61,504 bases of DNA from Lysinibacillus sp. KCTC 33748 (GCF_002237755.1 NZ_MWSJ01000029.1:1-61504), one strand, 5' to 3'. Shown: positions 18,119 to 26,897, counted from the first letter of the stretch. Notes: generated from the letters alone by a model not told the origin. Program-made: numbers and translations.

Positions 18119-18672
18119 TGAAAAATCCTTACGATCATTTATTTAACGGGGTGTGCTTTGTTTTTGTAGATTCAAGTTTTTTCGGATTACCGGATATGTT
18201 CCCAGATTTTATTGGCTATATATTTTTTGCATATGGTATTCACTTACTGCCAACGTTCCATAATTTAAAGCGTTGGTCGAAAAACTTCGCTATTATTTTG
18301 GCGGTAATGACATTTTTCTTAGAGCTAGGTCAATGGCTAGGACATAGTATACTAGGTGAAATTGGTGTACAGTTTATGCAATTTTTATTCATCATCTTCA
18401 TGTATTGGGTTTTTCAATTATTATTACACATTCATAATAATAAACCTATTGAAGTTAAAACATTTAAAACATACCAGAAATTCATGGCATTTATGCTTTG
18501 TGGTTTTGTCATACAGGCATTTTCAATAAATGTTGATACAAGTATGCGAGAAAATGTTCATTTTATAGGTTCTATACTTCAGTTGTTTGCTTATTTTCTA
18601 TTCATATTCTATTATCGAGCGTGTCATAAATACTATAAAAAAATTAATGGTAATAAGGTTCAGTCGCTGTAA
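18118..18672 (+). CDS. Polytopic membrane protein of the ECF operon
   Basis: A 184-residue, very hydrophobic protein with about five membrane helices and no recognised catalytic motif. Notable segments are FFGLPDMFPDFIGYIFFAYG near residues 20-40 and a Tyr/Lys-rich C-terminus. The start overlaps the previous stop (TAATG), so the three genes form a tight operon. It may be an accessory anti-sigma component or a sensor of the membrane state. I do not recognise the family. Confidence 0.65.
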   Translation: MKNPYDHLFNGVCFVFVDSSFFGLPDMFPDFIGYIFFAYGIHLLPTFHNLKRWSKNFAIILAVMTFFLELGQWLGHSILGEIGVQFMQFLFIIFMYWVFQLLLHIHNNKPIEVKTFKTYQKFMAFMLCGFVIQAFSINVDTSMRENVHFIGSILQLFAYFLFIFYYRACHKYYKKINGNKVQSL

Positions 18673-18692
18673 CAAGCGATGGATCTTTTTTT
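18657..18692 (+). terminator. Likely terminator of the ECF operon
   Basis: TTCAGTCGCT and AGCGATGGATC form an imperfect stem followed by eight T residues. Confidence 0.5.
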
Positions 18693-18721
18693 TGTTTTAG
18701 GGAATCTGTGCTTACTGAGTA

Positions 18722-20083
18722 ATGACATCTTTTCCTTTTCTAATTCATAAGCTTTATAGGTGTAATTTTATCAAGCAAGAAGGAGGCACTGTCATTCAAA
18801 TACATGTTGTACGGGCAGGGGAGTCCATATGGGGTATTTCGCAGGCGTATGGGACAACAGTTCAAAGTATTGTAGATGCCAATCAAATTCCTGAACCGAA
18901 TCGATTAGTTGTCGGGCAAGCGCTTGTAATACCGATTGTCGGAAATTTTTATTATGTTCAGTCAGGGGATAGTTTATATTCAATCGGCCAACGCTTTGGC
19001 ATTAATTATTTAACACTTGCTCAAGTCAATAATATTAGTCCGAGTCAGCCTTTATCGATTGGTATGCGACTTTATATTCCACCTCAACCAAAAACAAAAG
19101 CTGAAACATTGGCGTATTTAGAGCCGAGAGGGACATTCGTTAGTGAGGCATTATTGAGCCAAGCAAGAGAAGCGGGTCCGTTTTTAACGTATCTAGCTTT
19201 ATTTAGCTATGAGGCAAGGCGGGATGGAACGCTTAAGAGTCCCCCGAGTCAAGGGGTGACGCAGATTGCTAATGATACAGGAGCTTCTCTAGCGATGGTT
19301 GTCTCAAATTTGGAGAATTTTAGTTTTAGCGGTGATTTAGCGCGAGATATTTTTCAAAGTACAGCAGTACAGGATTTGCTTTTTAGTAATATTCTTGAAG
19401 AGGCAAAGCGTTTAGGAAGCGTTAAAGATATTCATTTCGATTTTGAGAATTTGCCGGGCGATCAACGAGAAGCGTATAACAATTTTTTAAGGAGAGCGGT
19501 GAGTCGATTCCACCCACAAGGCTATACCGTATCGACAGCACTAGCCCCAAAAACAAGTGCTAGTGAGCGTGGTCCATGGACGGAGGGGCATGACTATAAA
19601 GCACATGGAGAAATAGTGGATTTTGTTATGTTAATGACTTATGAATGGGGGTATTCTGCAGGGCCACCTATGGCCGTATCGCCACTTCCCGAGGTAGAGG
19701 CGGTTGTAAAATATGCAGTAAGCGAGATACCTCGTAACAAAATTATACTTGGACAGAATTTATATGGATATAACTGGACATTGCCTTTTGTACAAGGGGG
19801 CCCGAATGCAGAAGCAATTAGTCCACAAAAAGCAATTGAGATTGCTAAAAAATATAATGCCGCTATTCAGTTTGATTTGAGATCTCAAGCTCCGTTCTTT
19901 GAATACTATGATGAGCAAGGTAGAGCACATGTGGTGTGGTTCGAGGATGCAAGATCTATTCAAGCGAAGTTCAATTTAATCAAAAGGTACAACCTTAGAG
20001 GAGTGGGCTACTGGAAATTAGGTCTACCGTTCCCGCAAAATTGGCTATTGATTGGATCAAATTTTGATGTAGTAAAGAAATGA
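18722..20083 (+). CDS. LysM-GH18 spore cortex glycosidase (SleL/YaaH-like)
   Basis: This protein has two LysM peptidoglycan-binding modules (about residues 26-70 and 72-117 of the long frame, each with GDS/GES and a closing IP motif), then a GH18-type catalytic domain with DIHFDFENL carrying the acid residues. SleL/YaaH enzymes act as N-acetylglucosaminidases on spore cortex. The coordinates use ATG 18722, but that start has no ribosome site. A perfect AAGGAGG (18780-18786) lies 7 bases before an ATT codon at 18794, and the protein from there (IQIHVVRAGESI) aligns with the N-terminus I recall for B. cereus SleL. ATT 18794 is probably the real start. Confidence 0.88.
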   Translation: MTSFPFLIHKLYRCNFIKQEGGTVIQIHVVRAGESIWGISQAYGTTVQSIVDANQIPEPNRLVVGQALVIPIVGNFYYVQSGDSLYSIGQRFGINYLTLAQVNNISPSQPLSIGMRLYIPPQPKTKAETLAYLEPRGTFVSEALLSQAREAGPFLTYLALFSYEARRDGTLKSPPSQGVTQIANDTGASLAMVVSNLENFSFSGDLARDIFQSTAVQDLLFSNILEEAKRLGSVKDIHFDFENLPGDQREAYNNFLRRAVSRFHPQGYTVSTALAPKTSASERGPWTEGHDYKAHGEIVDFVMLMTYEWGYSAGPPMAVSPLPEVEAVVKYAVSEIPRNKIILGQNLYGYNWTLPFVQGGPNAEAISPQKAIEIAKKYNAAIQFDLRSQAPFFEYYDEQGRAHVVWFEDARSIQAKFNLIKRYNLRGVGYWKLGLPFPQNWLLIGSNFDVVKK

Positions 20084-20222
20084 GAATCTTAAGGAGTAAA
20101 TACTTTCTCTGCAAAAGGAGCTCATTCCCTTTTCTAATAAATATTAATTATCTGGAAATGACATTTCCATTTATGGAAATATATATTATAATAATGGTAA
20201 ATGATATTTTAGGAGGTATATT

Positions 20223-22457
20223 TTGGATAAATTCAAAAAGTTAGGTATCATACTAGCGTCTACTGCATTTTCAGTGGGTGTAATTTCGCCAATGGCACAA
20301 GCTTCAGCAAATGTAAAAGAATCACAAGAGAGAGTTGCAATCCAAGTAGCTTCAACAGAAACAAAGGTTACAAAAAGTGAGCTTATTAAGCAATTGAATA
20401 CATTATTCCCAGGCAAGTTCAAATTTGTATCAGAGAAAGATTTCTCAATGGGGGAAGCGCATTACTTTAATGATGATGCTACAATACGCTATGACTTAAG
20501 CTTCCAAAAGACAATCAATGGCAAAGATGTTTTTGGTGATTTTACGTTTAAAGGCGAAAATTTAGAATTAGAATATTTCCACTATCAACCTGCCAATATA
20601 GCGGATGCATTGTATCCAGTGAAGTATTCAGAGGCTGAGGCAAAGAAAATTGCCCAAGACTTCTTAAAGAAATTGCCGAATACTGCAAATTACAAGCTTC
20701 GTGAAGACGATTGGTTTGGTGATTTTGGTTTTAGTTTTAGTCGACCTTTATCTGAACCAATTACGTATTCATTCAATTATTCGCCAACACATAATGGTGT
20801 ACCATTAAGTAATGAGAATCTCAATATTACTGTTCTAGCAAATGGTGAAGTTGTAAGTATGTATCGTAATACTGAGTCAACTAGTAAGGCAACATTTGAT
20901 AATGTAGATCAGAAAAAGAATGAATCAGATATACTTGCACAAGTTCGCGAAAATTTGTCAGTAGATTTACGCTATATAGTGGATTATAACTACCAAACAG
21001 GCGAATCTATTGCGAAGCTTGTGTATATGCCACCAACAAACTTCACGGGTGTGCATGCATTAAATGGGCAGTGGCATACATTAAATGGTTTTACTTCTCA
21101 AGTACCAACGGCAAAAGGTGTAGAAAAACTGGCATCGCAACCACTTGAACCTAGAAAGAAGGACGTTACAGTAGCAGAAGTTGAAGAGTTAGCTAAGTCT
21201 TTCTTGAAAGTCGATTCAGACAAAGTGAAGCTACAAATTGAGTCGGTTAATGAAAGAGAAAATGACAATGGTGAGACAATTTATTCAGTGAATTATATGT
21301 ATCATTTAGCAAATAGTGGATATGGCGCATCATTCGAAGTGAACAAGGCAACGGGTGAGATTACAGACTACTGGGATATACGTAGAGATTTCATGGAAAC
21401 AGATCAGAAAGTTGAACCGATCGCAAAAGAAGCTGCTTTAGCAAAAGCGATAGACTACTTAAAAGAGTGGGCTCCGTCCTATCTTCATAACTATTCAAAA
21501 CCAATAGAAGAAACAATATATGATAAAGATAGTAAACGTTATTACTTCTCCTTCCCACGTATTGTCAATGGTATTGCTGTAGTAGGGGATGAAATTTCTG
21601 TAGGTATTAGTGCAGATGGGAAATTAAGTTCATTAAATATTAGTAATCACAAGATTGATAATTGGCCAGCTGTGAATAAAGCTATTCCTGCTGATAAAGC
21701 AAAAGAAACGTTCAATAAGGGGCTAGGCTTGGAGCTTCAGTATGCAAAACAGGATGGCGAGGATAAACATCACTATGATTTAGTATACTCTCCAGTTTAT
21801 GATGGAAGCTTATTCAATAGTATTGATGCAACAACTGGTAAATGGCTTCAAGATGTTGATGATGCCAAAGAAAAACCAGCTATTTCACATCCAACAGCTG
21901 GAGGAGAATTAAATTATTTACTACAACAAAATGTATTAGAAGTTAAAGACCCAGCGAACTTTAACGCTGATACAGCTGTAAACAAGGGAGAAGCTTTGAA
22001 AATTTTAGTTAAATCATTAACATACGGATATTATGATTTTGGTCCTTATGGAAGAGGTGACGAGAAGCAATCCTTTAATAACATTGACAAAAAGCATCCA
22101 TTATATGGAGTCGTTGAACAAGCTGTAGGCATGAATATTATACAACCGGCGGATCAATTTGCAGTAGATAAAGAATTGACTCGTCAAGAGCTTGCAGAAT
22201 GGTTAGTACGTATATTAAATTTAGAGAGTGCTGCTAAGCATAGTGACATTTACAAATTAAACTTCGCTGATGCAAGCTCAATTAAACAGGAATACGCAGG
22301 TTATATTGCTTTAGCAAGTGCGATGGGTCTAATTGATGGACAGCAAAATAAATTCAATGCTACTGGGAAAGTGACGTATGCAGATTTGGCGATTTCTACA
22401 GTTCGTCTAGCAAAGGCTATAAATGAGGAAGACAACGGCCGCCATTACTACTATTAA
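20223..22457 (+). CDS. Secreted YcdB/PepSY-type protein with SLH domains
   Basis: A 744-residue exported protein. A signal peptide (about 1-29, ending AQASA) is followed by a long region of PepSY/YcdB-YcdC-type repeats (about 50-540), recognisable by GKDVFGDF, NGIAVVGDEISVGIS and similar beta-rich units. Three C-terminal SLH-like segments (about 555-740) should tether it to cell wall polymer. The start is TTG, 5 bases after AGGAGGT. Proteins of this kind may inhibit or chaperone peptidases, but the function is not established. It is a single gene with its own terminator. Confidence 0.8.
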   Translation: MDKFKKLGIILASTAFSVGVISPMAQASANVKESQERVAIQVASTETKVTKSELIKQLNTLFPGKFKFVSEKDFSMGEAHYFNDDATIRYDLSFQKTINGKDVFGDFTFKGENLELEYFHYQPANIADALYPVKYSEAEAKKIAQDFLKKLPNTANYKLREDDWFGDFGFSFSRPLSEPITYSFNYSPTHNGVPLSNENLNITVLANGEVVSMYRNTESTSKATFDNVDQKKNESDILAQVRENLSVDLRYIVDYNYQTGESIAKLVYMPPTNFTGVHALNGQWHTLNGFTSQVPTAKGVEKLASQPLEPRKKDVTVAEVEELAKSFLKVDSDKVKLQIESVNERENDNGETIYSVNYMYHLANSGYGASFEVNKATGEITDYWDIRRDFMETDQKVEPIAKEAALAKAIDYLKEWAPSYLHNYSKPIEETIYDKDSKRYYFSFPRIVNGIAVVGDEISVGISADGKLSSLNISNHKIDNWPAVNKAIPADKAKETFNKGLGLELQYAKQDGEDKHHYDLVYSPVYDGSLFNSIDATTGKWLQDVDDAKEKPAISHPTAGGELNYLLQQNVLEVKDPANFNADTAVNKGEALKILVKSLTYGYYDFGPYGRGDEKQSFNNIDKKHPLYGVVEQAVGMNIIQPADQFAVDKELTRQELAEWLVRILNLESAAKHSDIYKLNFADASSIKQEYAGYIALASAMGLIDGQQNKFNATGKVTYADLAISTVRLAKAINEEDNGRHYYY

Positions 22458-22474
22458 TCAGTAATCGATATATG

Positions 22475-22509
22475 AAGGGGCATCTCCTATTTTAGGGGAT
22501 GCCCTTTTT
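22475..22509 (+). terminator. Terminator after the SLH protein gene
   Basis: GGGCATCTCCTA (22478-22489) pairs with TAGGGGATGCCC (22493-22504), and T residues follow. Confidence 0.85.
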
Positions 22510-22583
22510 AACTTCTTTCAGCAGTTGTTTTCTGTACCGAAAGTGAAACGGCAGTTACAAATATGACGAGGCATAATTGATGA
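22508..22583 (+). repeat. Family 1 repeat, shortened copy
   Basis: It begins with TTAACTTCTTTCAGC, passes through a GAAAGTGAAAC block also seen near 530, and ends in a half of the terminal hairpin (GAGGCATAATTGAT). Confidence 0.6.
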
Positions 22584-22602
22584 TTACAGTAAAACAAAAG
22601 GA

Positions 22603-22631
22603 TTGCCGTTAATAATTTTATATGTTATTAT
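22603..22631 (+). promoter_or_regulatory. Promoter of the MarR-family regulator gene
   Basis: TTGCCG (22603-22608), 17 bp, TATTAT (22626-22631). Its predicted start falls within the operator at 22632-22649. Confidence 0.55.
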
Positions 22632-22649
22632 TATCTCGAATTAAAGATA
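22632..22649. promoter_or_regulatory. MhqR-type operator, autoregulatory
   Basis: TATCTCGAATTAAAGATA differs at two positions from the perfect palindrome at 23134. It overlaps the predicted transcription start of the regulator gene. Confidence 0.75.
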
Positions 22650-22683
22650 AATTAATTCGAAGTAAATGAGAAGAGGGAGTCGT

Positions 22684-23118
22684 ATGAAGGAAAACAATCG
22701 TAATTTAAAAGCTTTTACGGTCTTGTTCCGGGCGTATCAAACGATTCAGGATGCAACAAAGAGAGATTTACTTCAATACGATTTAAATCAAACCGAATTT
22801 TCAGTACTTGAGTTTTTATATCACCATGGTGAGCAACCAATTCAAGTGATTGGAAAGAAAATTTTAATTGCAAGCAGTAGTATTACGTATGTTATTGATA
22901 AGCTCGAACAAAAAAGTTTTGTGTATCGACGAGCTTGCCCAAAGGATCGTCGTGTCACATATGTTTTATTAACATATGAAGGACAAACGTTGATGGAAGA
23001 AATATTTCCAAAGCATGAACAAAAAATTAATGAGATTTTTGAAGTATTAGATCAACAGGAGATGGACACAATGATCCTGTCTTTAAAAAAGGTTGGTTTA
23101 AACGCAGTTGAAAAATAA
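22684..23118 (+). CDS. mhqR: MarR-family repressor, MhqR-like
   Basis: A 144-residue winged-helix protein of the MarR family. MhqR senses quinone-like electrophiles and represses dioxygenase, nitroreductase and azoreductase genes. The recognition helix lies in KKILIASSSITYVIDKLEQK, followed by the wing CPKDRRVTYVLLT, typical of the family. ATG 22684 follows AGAGGGA at 5 bases; an in-frame ATG at 22666 precedes that site. The identification is strengthened by the two ATCTCGAATTCGAGAT-like operators and by the downstream genes, which match the B. subtilis MhqR regulon. Confidence 0.85.
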   Translation: MKENNRNLKAFTVLFRAYQTIQDATKRDLLQYDLNQTEFSVLEFLYHHGEQPIQVIGKKILIASSSITYVIDKLEQKSFVYRRACPKDRRVTYVLLTYEGQTLMEEIFPKHEQKINEIFEVLDQQEMDTMILSLKKVGLNAVEK

Positions 23119-23133
23119 AAAATTTTACGTATA

Positions 23134-23151
23134 TATCTCGAATTCGAGATA
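23134..23151. promoter_or_regulatory. MhqR-type operator, perfect palindrome
   Basis: TATCTCGAATTCGAGATA, a perfect 18-bp palindrome just before the dioxygenase gene. A promoter with TTGAAA (23108-23113) and a -10 near 23131 would be blocked by binding here. It agrees with the MhqR operator consensus as I remember it. Confidence 0.85.
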
Positions 23152-23168
23152 AATAGGAGGAACATAAA

Positions 23169-24146
23169 ATGAATCATTTAAAAGGAATTCACCACGTTAC
23201 AGCTATTACAAGTAGTGCGGAAGAGAATTATAAATTCTTTACTTATGTATTAGGGATGCGATTAGTGAAAAAAACAGTAAATCAGGATGATATCCAAACA
23301 TATCATTTATTCTTTGCAGATGATAAAGGTAGTGCTGGTACTGATATGACATTTTTCGATTTCCCAAACATCCCAAAAGGTGTGCATGGAGCTAATGAAA
23401 TTTCCAAAACTTCATTCCGCGTGCCTACAGATGCGGCATTGGACTATTGGGTAAAACGTTTTGATCGATTAAATGTTAAACATACAGGTATACAAGAGCA
23501 ATTTGGCAAGAAAACTTTATCATTCGTAGATTTTGATGATCAGCAATATCAACTTATTTCTGATGAAAACAATACAGGCGTTGCATCAGGTACTCCATGG
23601 CAAGATGGACCGATTCCTCTTGAGTATGCAATTACAGGCTTAGGTCCGGTTATTATAAGAGTTGCTAATTTTAAATATTTCAAAGAAATGCTAGAAAAAG
23701 TGATGCTCTTTACAGAAATTGCAGAGGAAGAGGATTTCCATTTATTTGAGGTTGGTGAAGGCGGAAACGGTGCACAAATCGTTGTAGAGTTTAACGCAGT
23801 TTTACCAGTAGCTCGTCAAGGCTTCGGTACAGTACATCATGCTGCATTCCGCGTAGAGGATCGCGCTGTATTAGATGAATGGACTGAACGATTTGAAAGC
23901 TTTGGCTTCAATACTTCGGGTTATGTAGACCGTCACTTCTTTGAATCACTTTATGCGCGAGTTGCACCACAAATTTTATTTGAGCTAGCTACTGATGGTC
24001 CAGGATTTATGGGGGATGAGCCTTATGAAACATTAGGTGAAAAATTATCGTTGCCACCGTTTTTAGAGCCAAAGCGTGCACAAATTGAAGAGCTTGTTCG
24101 TCCTATAGACACTGTAAGAAGTACGATTACGTTCGATAAAGAATAA
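23169..24146 (+). CDS. Ring-cleaving dioxygenase, MhqA/MhqO-like
   Basis: A 325-residue vicinal-oxygen-chelate protein with two or more VOC modules, starting GIHHVTAITSSAEENYKFF; the metal ligands are expected at His in HHV and at HHAAFRVED near residue 225. Members open hydroquinone or catechol rings and detoxify quinones. GGAGG precedes the ATG by 7 bases. It follows the MhqR-type operator and is the first gene of the regulated set. Confidence 0.88.
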   Translation: MNHLKGIHHVTAITSSAEENYKFFTYVLGMRLVKKTVNQDDIQTYHLFFADDKGSAGTDMTFFDFPNIPKGVHGANEISKTSFRVPTDAALDYWVKRFDRLNVKHTGIQEQFGKKTLSFVDFDDQQYQLISDENNTGVASGTPWQDGPIPLEYAITGLGPVIIRVANFKYFKEMLEKVMLFTEIAEEEDFHLFEVGEGGNGAQIVVEFNAVLPVARQGFGTVHHAAFRVEDRAVLDEWTERFESFGFNTSGYVDRHFFESLYARVAPQILFELATDGPGFMGDEPYETLGEKLSLPPFLEPKRAQIEELVRPIDTVRSTITFDKE

Positions 24147-24240
24147 GAGTAATATTTTTAATTCCATTCAGTAGAGAAACACAAGCCTCGCTGAATGGAA
24201 ATTACATATTTTTAAAAGAAAATGATTGGAGGTCAATTGG

Positions 24241-24858
24241 ATGGAATTTGCAAAGGTAATAGATAAGCGTCGTTCTGTGAATAATTTTATAGAGGGCATT
24301 AAAATGAGCGAAGAAGATATACGTCCCATTTTGGAGGATGTCAAACTTGCTCCATCTGCCTTTAATTTACAGCATACTAATTACATCGTTGTTTTAGATG
24401 AAGAAAAAAAAGAAAAAGTAAGAGAAGCGGCATATGGGCAGTATAAAGTGCACTCAGCCTCAGCGGTTATACTTGTTTTAGGAGATAAAGAAGCCTATAA
24501 AAATACTGCTAACCTTAGTCAAGGGATGGTAGACTTAGGCATTATTAATGCTTGTGAGTTAGAAAATCTTGTCGAAGAAAATACAAAATTTTATGAAGAG
24601 CGCGGCGAGGAGTTTAAGAAAGCGGAAGCCATTCGTAACGCTTCACTTTCAGCTATGTTATTTATGTTGGCAGCCAAAAATCGTGGATGGGATACATGTC
24701 CAATGATTGGCTTTGATCAGCAACAAATGAGAGCCCTTTTTAATGTTCCGGAAACACAAGAAATTGCGCTAATGATTACAATTGGTAAGGAAAAAGAAAG
24801 TAGTCGTCGCTTGCGTGGTTATCGTAAACCAGTTGAAGAATTTGCAACCTATTATTAG
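24241..24858 (+). CDS. Nitroreductase family protein, MhqN-like
   Basis: A 205-residue FMN-dependent oxidoreductase. The family signature is seen in DKRRSVNNF at the N-terminus and in LAPSAFNLQHTNYIVV near residues 37-52; AAKNRGWDTCPMIGFD near 140-155 is the usual C-terminal cofactor-binding segment. ATG 24241 follows GGAGG (24228-24232); the in-frame codon at 24226 precedes it. An imperfect hairpin (24162-24200) without a T run separates it from the dioxygenase gene, so both may be in one transcript. Confidence 0.88.
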   Translation: MEFAKVIDKRRSVNNFIEGIKMSEEDIRPILEDVKLAPSAFNLQHTNYIVVLDEEKKEKVREAAYGQYKVHSASAVILVLGDKEAYKNTANLSQGMVDLGIINACELENLVEENTKFYEERGEEFKKAEAIRNASLSAMLFMLAAKNRGWDTCPMIGFDQQQMRALFNVPETQEIALMITIGKEKESSRRLRGYRKPVEEFATYY

Positions 24859-24921
24859 GTCGGTATAAAATAAAGGTGCTTTACAAAAAATAAATTTAAT
24901 GCACATTTAGGAGGAAGTATT

Positions 24922-25464
24922 GTGAAAGTAGTAGCAATCGTAGGTAGTATCCGTAAAGAATCTTATAATCTGCAGTTAGCGAAATTTATTCAAAAGCGTT
25001 ATGCGGAGAAATTGGATCTTGAAGTATTAAGCTTAAATGACCTACCAATGTATAACCAAGATATTGAAAATGAAGCACCGCAAACAGTATTAGATTTTAA
25101 AGCAAAAGTAAAAGAGGCGGATGCCGTTCTTTGGCTGACTCCAGAATATAATGGTACAGTGCCAGGTGTTATGGTTAACGCCATCGATTGGTTATCTCGC
25201 GTTGATAAAGTAATGATTGGCAAGCCATCATTCATGATGGGCGCATCAATGGGTAATTTAGGTACTGTTAAAGCACAATTACACTTAAGAGATATTTTAT
25301 TCTCACCTGGAGTAAATTCACCATTGCTTAGTGGTAATGATGTTTATATCGGCGCAGTACACACTAAATTTGATGCTGAAGGCAATTTAACAGATGAGGG
25401 TACTATTAAATTCCTAGATGTAGTTATTGCTAACTTCTTAAACTGGATGAAAACATACGTTTAA
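24922..25464 (+). CDS. NAD(P)H-dependent FMN reductase / quinone reductase
   Basis: A 180-residue flavodoxin-like reductase. It starts VVAIVGSIRKESYN, the phosphate-binding loop of the NADPH-dependent FMN reductase family (ChrR/YieF/azoreductase type), and has LWLTPEYNGTVPGVMVNAIDWLSR near residues 71-95, which is diagnostic. The start is GTG after TAGGAGG. As the last gene of the MhqR-type cluster it probably reduces quinones by two electrons. A repeat element and a terminator follow. Confidence 0.88.
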   Translation: MKVVAIVGSIRKESYNLQLAKFIQKRYAEKLDLEVLSLNDLPMYNQDIENEAPQTVLDFKAKVKEADAVLWLTPEYNGTVPGVMVNAIDWLSRVDKVMIGKPSFMMGASMGNLGTVKAQLHLRDILFSPGVNSPLLSGNDVYIGAVHTKFDAEGNLTDEGTIKFLDVVIANFLNWMKTYV

Positions 25465-25478
25465 AAATAAAAAACTGG

Positions 25479-25759
25479 AATCAGCACCGAAACGTGTGGA
25501 TGATTTCCGTTCCGACTGGGCGCTTTGTTGCTGACGCTGCTTTCGCACAGAGTAAAGCTTCCTGGGGGCGTTCGATGAGCCGCTTCGCTTCGCTGCAGGG
25601 TCTCGGGCCAACACGATGTTGGTCACGAAAGCGTTATCACAGGATGTGATGCTTTTAGCCTTCGTTCCCCTATCGCTGATCCCCGAGGAGTCGCCCAGTC
25701 TACACTACAATCAACTATAAACGTTTTAACAAAAGTCATTTACAACTTTTGGTGATGAA
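25479..25759 (-). repeat. Family 2 interspersed element, reverse orientation
   Basis: Inverted ends are seen at both sides (a degraded TCAGCACCGAAACG on the left, ACAACTTTTGGTGATGA on the right), with GGAAATCA/GTTGATT inner ends. It includes both hairpins of the structured module: ATCAC-AGGAT-GTGAT (25636-25650) and CCAAC-ACGAT-GTTGG (25608-25622). It fills the gap between the FMN reductase gene and bioY. Confidence 0.75.
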
Positions 25760-25762
25760 CCA

Positions 25763-25808
25763 AAAACTGTCCAATTAAGTATGTTATATACTTTTGGACA
25801 GTTTTTTT
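25763..25808 (+). terminator. Terminator between FMN reductase and bioY
   Basis: A 12-bp stem, AAAACTGTCCAA (25763-25774) with TTGGACAGTTTT (25794-25805), with seven T residues on the plus strand. The reverse strand also has a T run, so it may serve bioY as well. Confidence 0.8.
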
Positions 25809-25814
25809 ATCTCT

Positions 25815-26411
25815 TTATTTAATTGGAATTATTTTTAATACCTTTTGAAGACGGTATGCAAAAATACCCGCGAATATAGCTAAAATAATATCCTTTGGCA
25901 AAGGAGGCATCATCCAAAGCCATGCTATTTTATAAGTGAAAGCATCAGGCGCACTAGCCCATAGCTTATAGGCAAAGTACATCCAATTTGTCCCTAGTAA
26001 ATAATTAATAGCAGTTGCAACTAATGCAGCAACTATATAGCTTTTCTTCGTTCCACTGCGTTCTACAATAAGCCCTGCGACAAATGCAGCTAATATAAAA
26101 GAGACAATGAAACCAAATGTAGGACTTAAAATTTGTCCAAAGCCACCGCTGAATCGTGCAAATACAGGTGCGCCTGCTAAACCGATGCACATATAAACAG
26201 TACAAGCGAGAGCCCCTTTTCTACTACCGAGAATAAGTCCCGCTAAAATAGCGAAAAATGTTTGCAATGTGATCGGTACTCCGCCTACAACCATGAAAGG
26301 TACAATGGACGTAATATTAGCTCCTATCATCATTAATGTTGAAAATAGTCCAATGTATGCAATATCTACTGTTCTTAATTTTTGATGTGTATGTTCCACA
26401 ACGGTTGTCAT
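25815..26411 (-). CDS. bioY: Biotin transporter substrate component BioY
   Basis: BioY is the S component that binds biotin, alone or with an ECF energising module. The 198-residue protein has six predicted membrane helices and typical BioY segments GGVPITLQTFFAILAGLILG and YMCIGLAGAPVFA. ATG at 26409-26411 is chosen because AGGGGTGA precedes it on the minus strand; an in-frame start 21 codons upstream overlaps the promoter. A SigA promoter is visible upstream. A BirA operator is plausible but I could not identify it with confidence. Confidence 0.93.
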   Translation of the reverse strand: MTTVVEHTHQKLRTVDIAYIGLFSTLMMIGANITSIVPFMVVGGVPITLQTFFAILAGLILGSRKGALACTVYMCIGLAGAPVFARFSGGFGQILSPTFGFIVSFILAAFVAGLIVERSGTKKSYIVAALVATAINYLLGTNWMYFAYKLWASAPDAFTYKIAWLWMMPPLPKDIILAIFAGIFAYRLQKVLKIIPIK

Positions 26412-26445
26412 TATTTCACCCCTAGAAAGTAAAGTTGATAATAAT

Positions 26446-26474
26446 AGTGTAAAAAAATAAAGTTTTTGTGTCAA
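26446..26474 (-). promoter_or_regulatory. Promoter of bioY
   Basis: On the minus strand TTGACA, a 17-bp spacer and TACACT. An inverted repeat AAGTTGA (26432-26438) with TCAACTT (26471-26477) flanks it and could bind a regulator such as BirA. Confidence 0.65.
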
Positions 26475-26546
26475 CTTGATTATTATTTCTGGTTAACGTA
26501 AGGGTGTTTTTTAACTTGATAAATGATTGATAGTATAGACTAACTA

Positions 26547-26574
26547 TTGAAATATATGATAGAATTGTCATAAT
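26547..26574 (+). promoter_or_regulatory. Promoter of the cobalamin riboswitch transcript
   Basis: TTGAAA (26547-26552), 16 bp, CATAAT (26569-26574), just before the riboswitch. Confidence 0.5.
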
Positions 26575-26589
26575 TTTAAATTATTCGAT

Positions 26590-26755
26590 GCTAATGGTGT
26601 GACATCTTTTACAAAGTGTCACTTAAAAGGGAAGTCGGTGCAAATCCGACACTGTCCCGCAACTGTAACGAGGAGTTCTATGATGACTTAGCCACTGTTC
26701 TAGGATGGGAAGGCAATCATAGGTGCATTGATTCGAAGTCAGGAGACCTGCCATT
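26590..26755 (+). ncRNA. Cobalamin (B12) riboswitch
   Basis: The conserved core is present: AAAAGGGAAGTCGGTG, AATCCGACACTGTCCCGC, AACTGTAA, then GCCACTG and, at the 3' side, GAAGTCAGGAGACCTGCC. It should bind adenosylcobalamin and shut down the transporter genes that follow. A terminator hairpin lies about 145 bp later, and repeat elements are inserted between the two. Confidence 0.95.
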
Positions 26756-26827
26756 TAGTTATATTCCTGTAATGCCCACGAGGATGAAAGCGATTACGGA
26801 CAATAGTAGAAGATAATCTAACTATGT

Positions 26828-26893
26828 TTAACTTCTTTAAGCGGGTGTCCAAACACACGCTGAAAGACGCGATTATGCCGAGGTTTAATTGAT
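26828..26893 (+). repeat. Family 1 repeat in the btu leader
   Basis: TTAACTTCTTTAAGCGGGTG and its pairing arm CACACGCTGAAAG, then GATTATGCCGAGGTTTAATTGA. It lies between the riboswitch and the leader terminator. A further piece (about 26950-27004) lies after the terminator, directly before btuC. Confidence 0.65.
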
Positions 26894-26897
26894 TCTA

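Noticed and set aside
24162..24200. Hairpin between dioxygenase and nitroreductase genes as a terminator
   Set aside because: The stem TTCCATTCAG/CTGAATGGAA has a long loop and is not followed by a T run, so termination is not supported.
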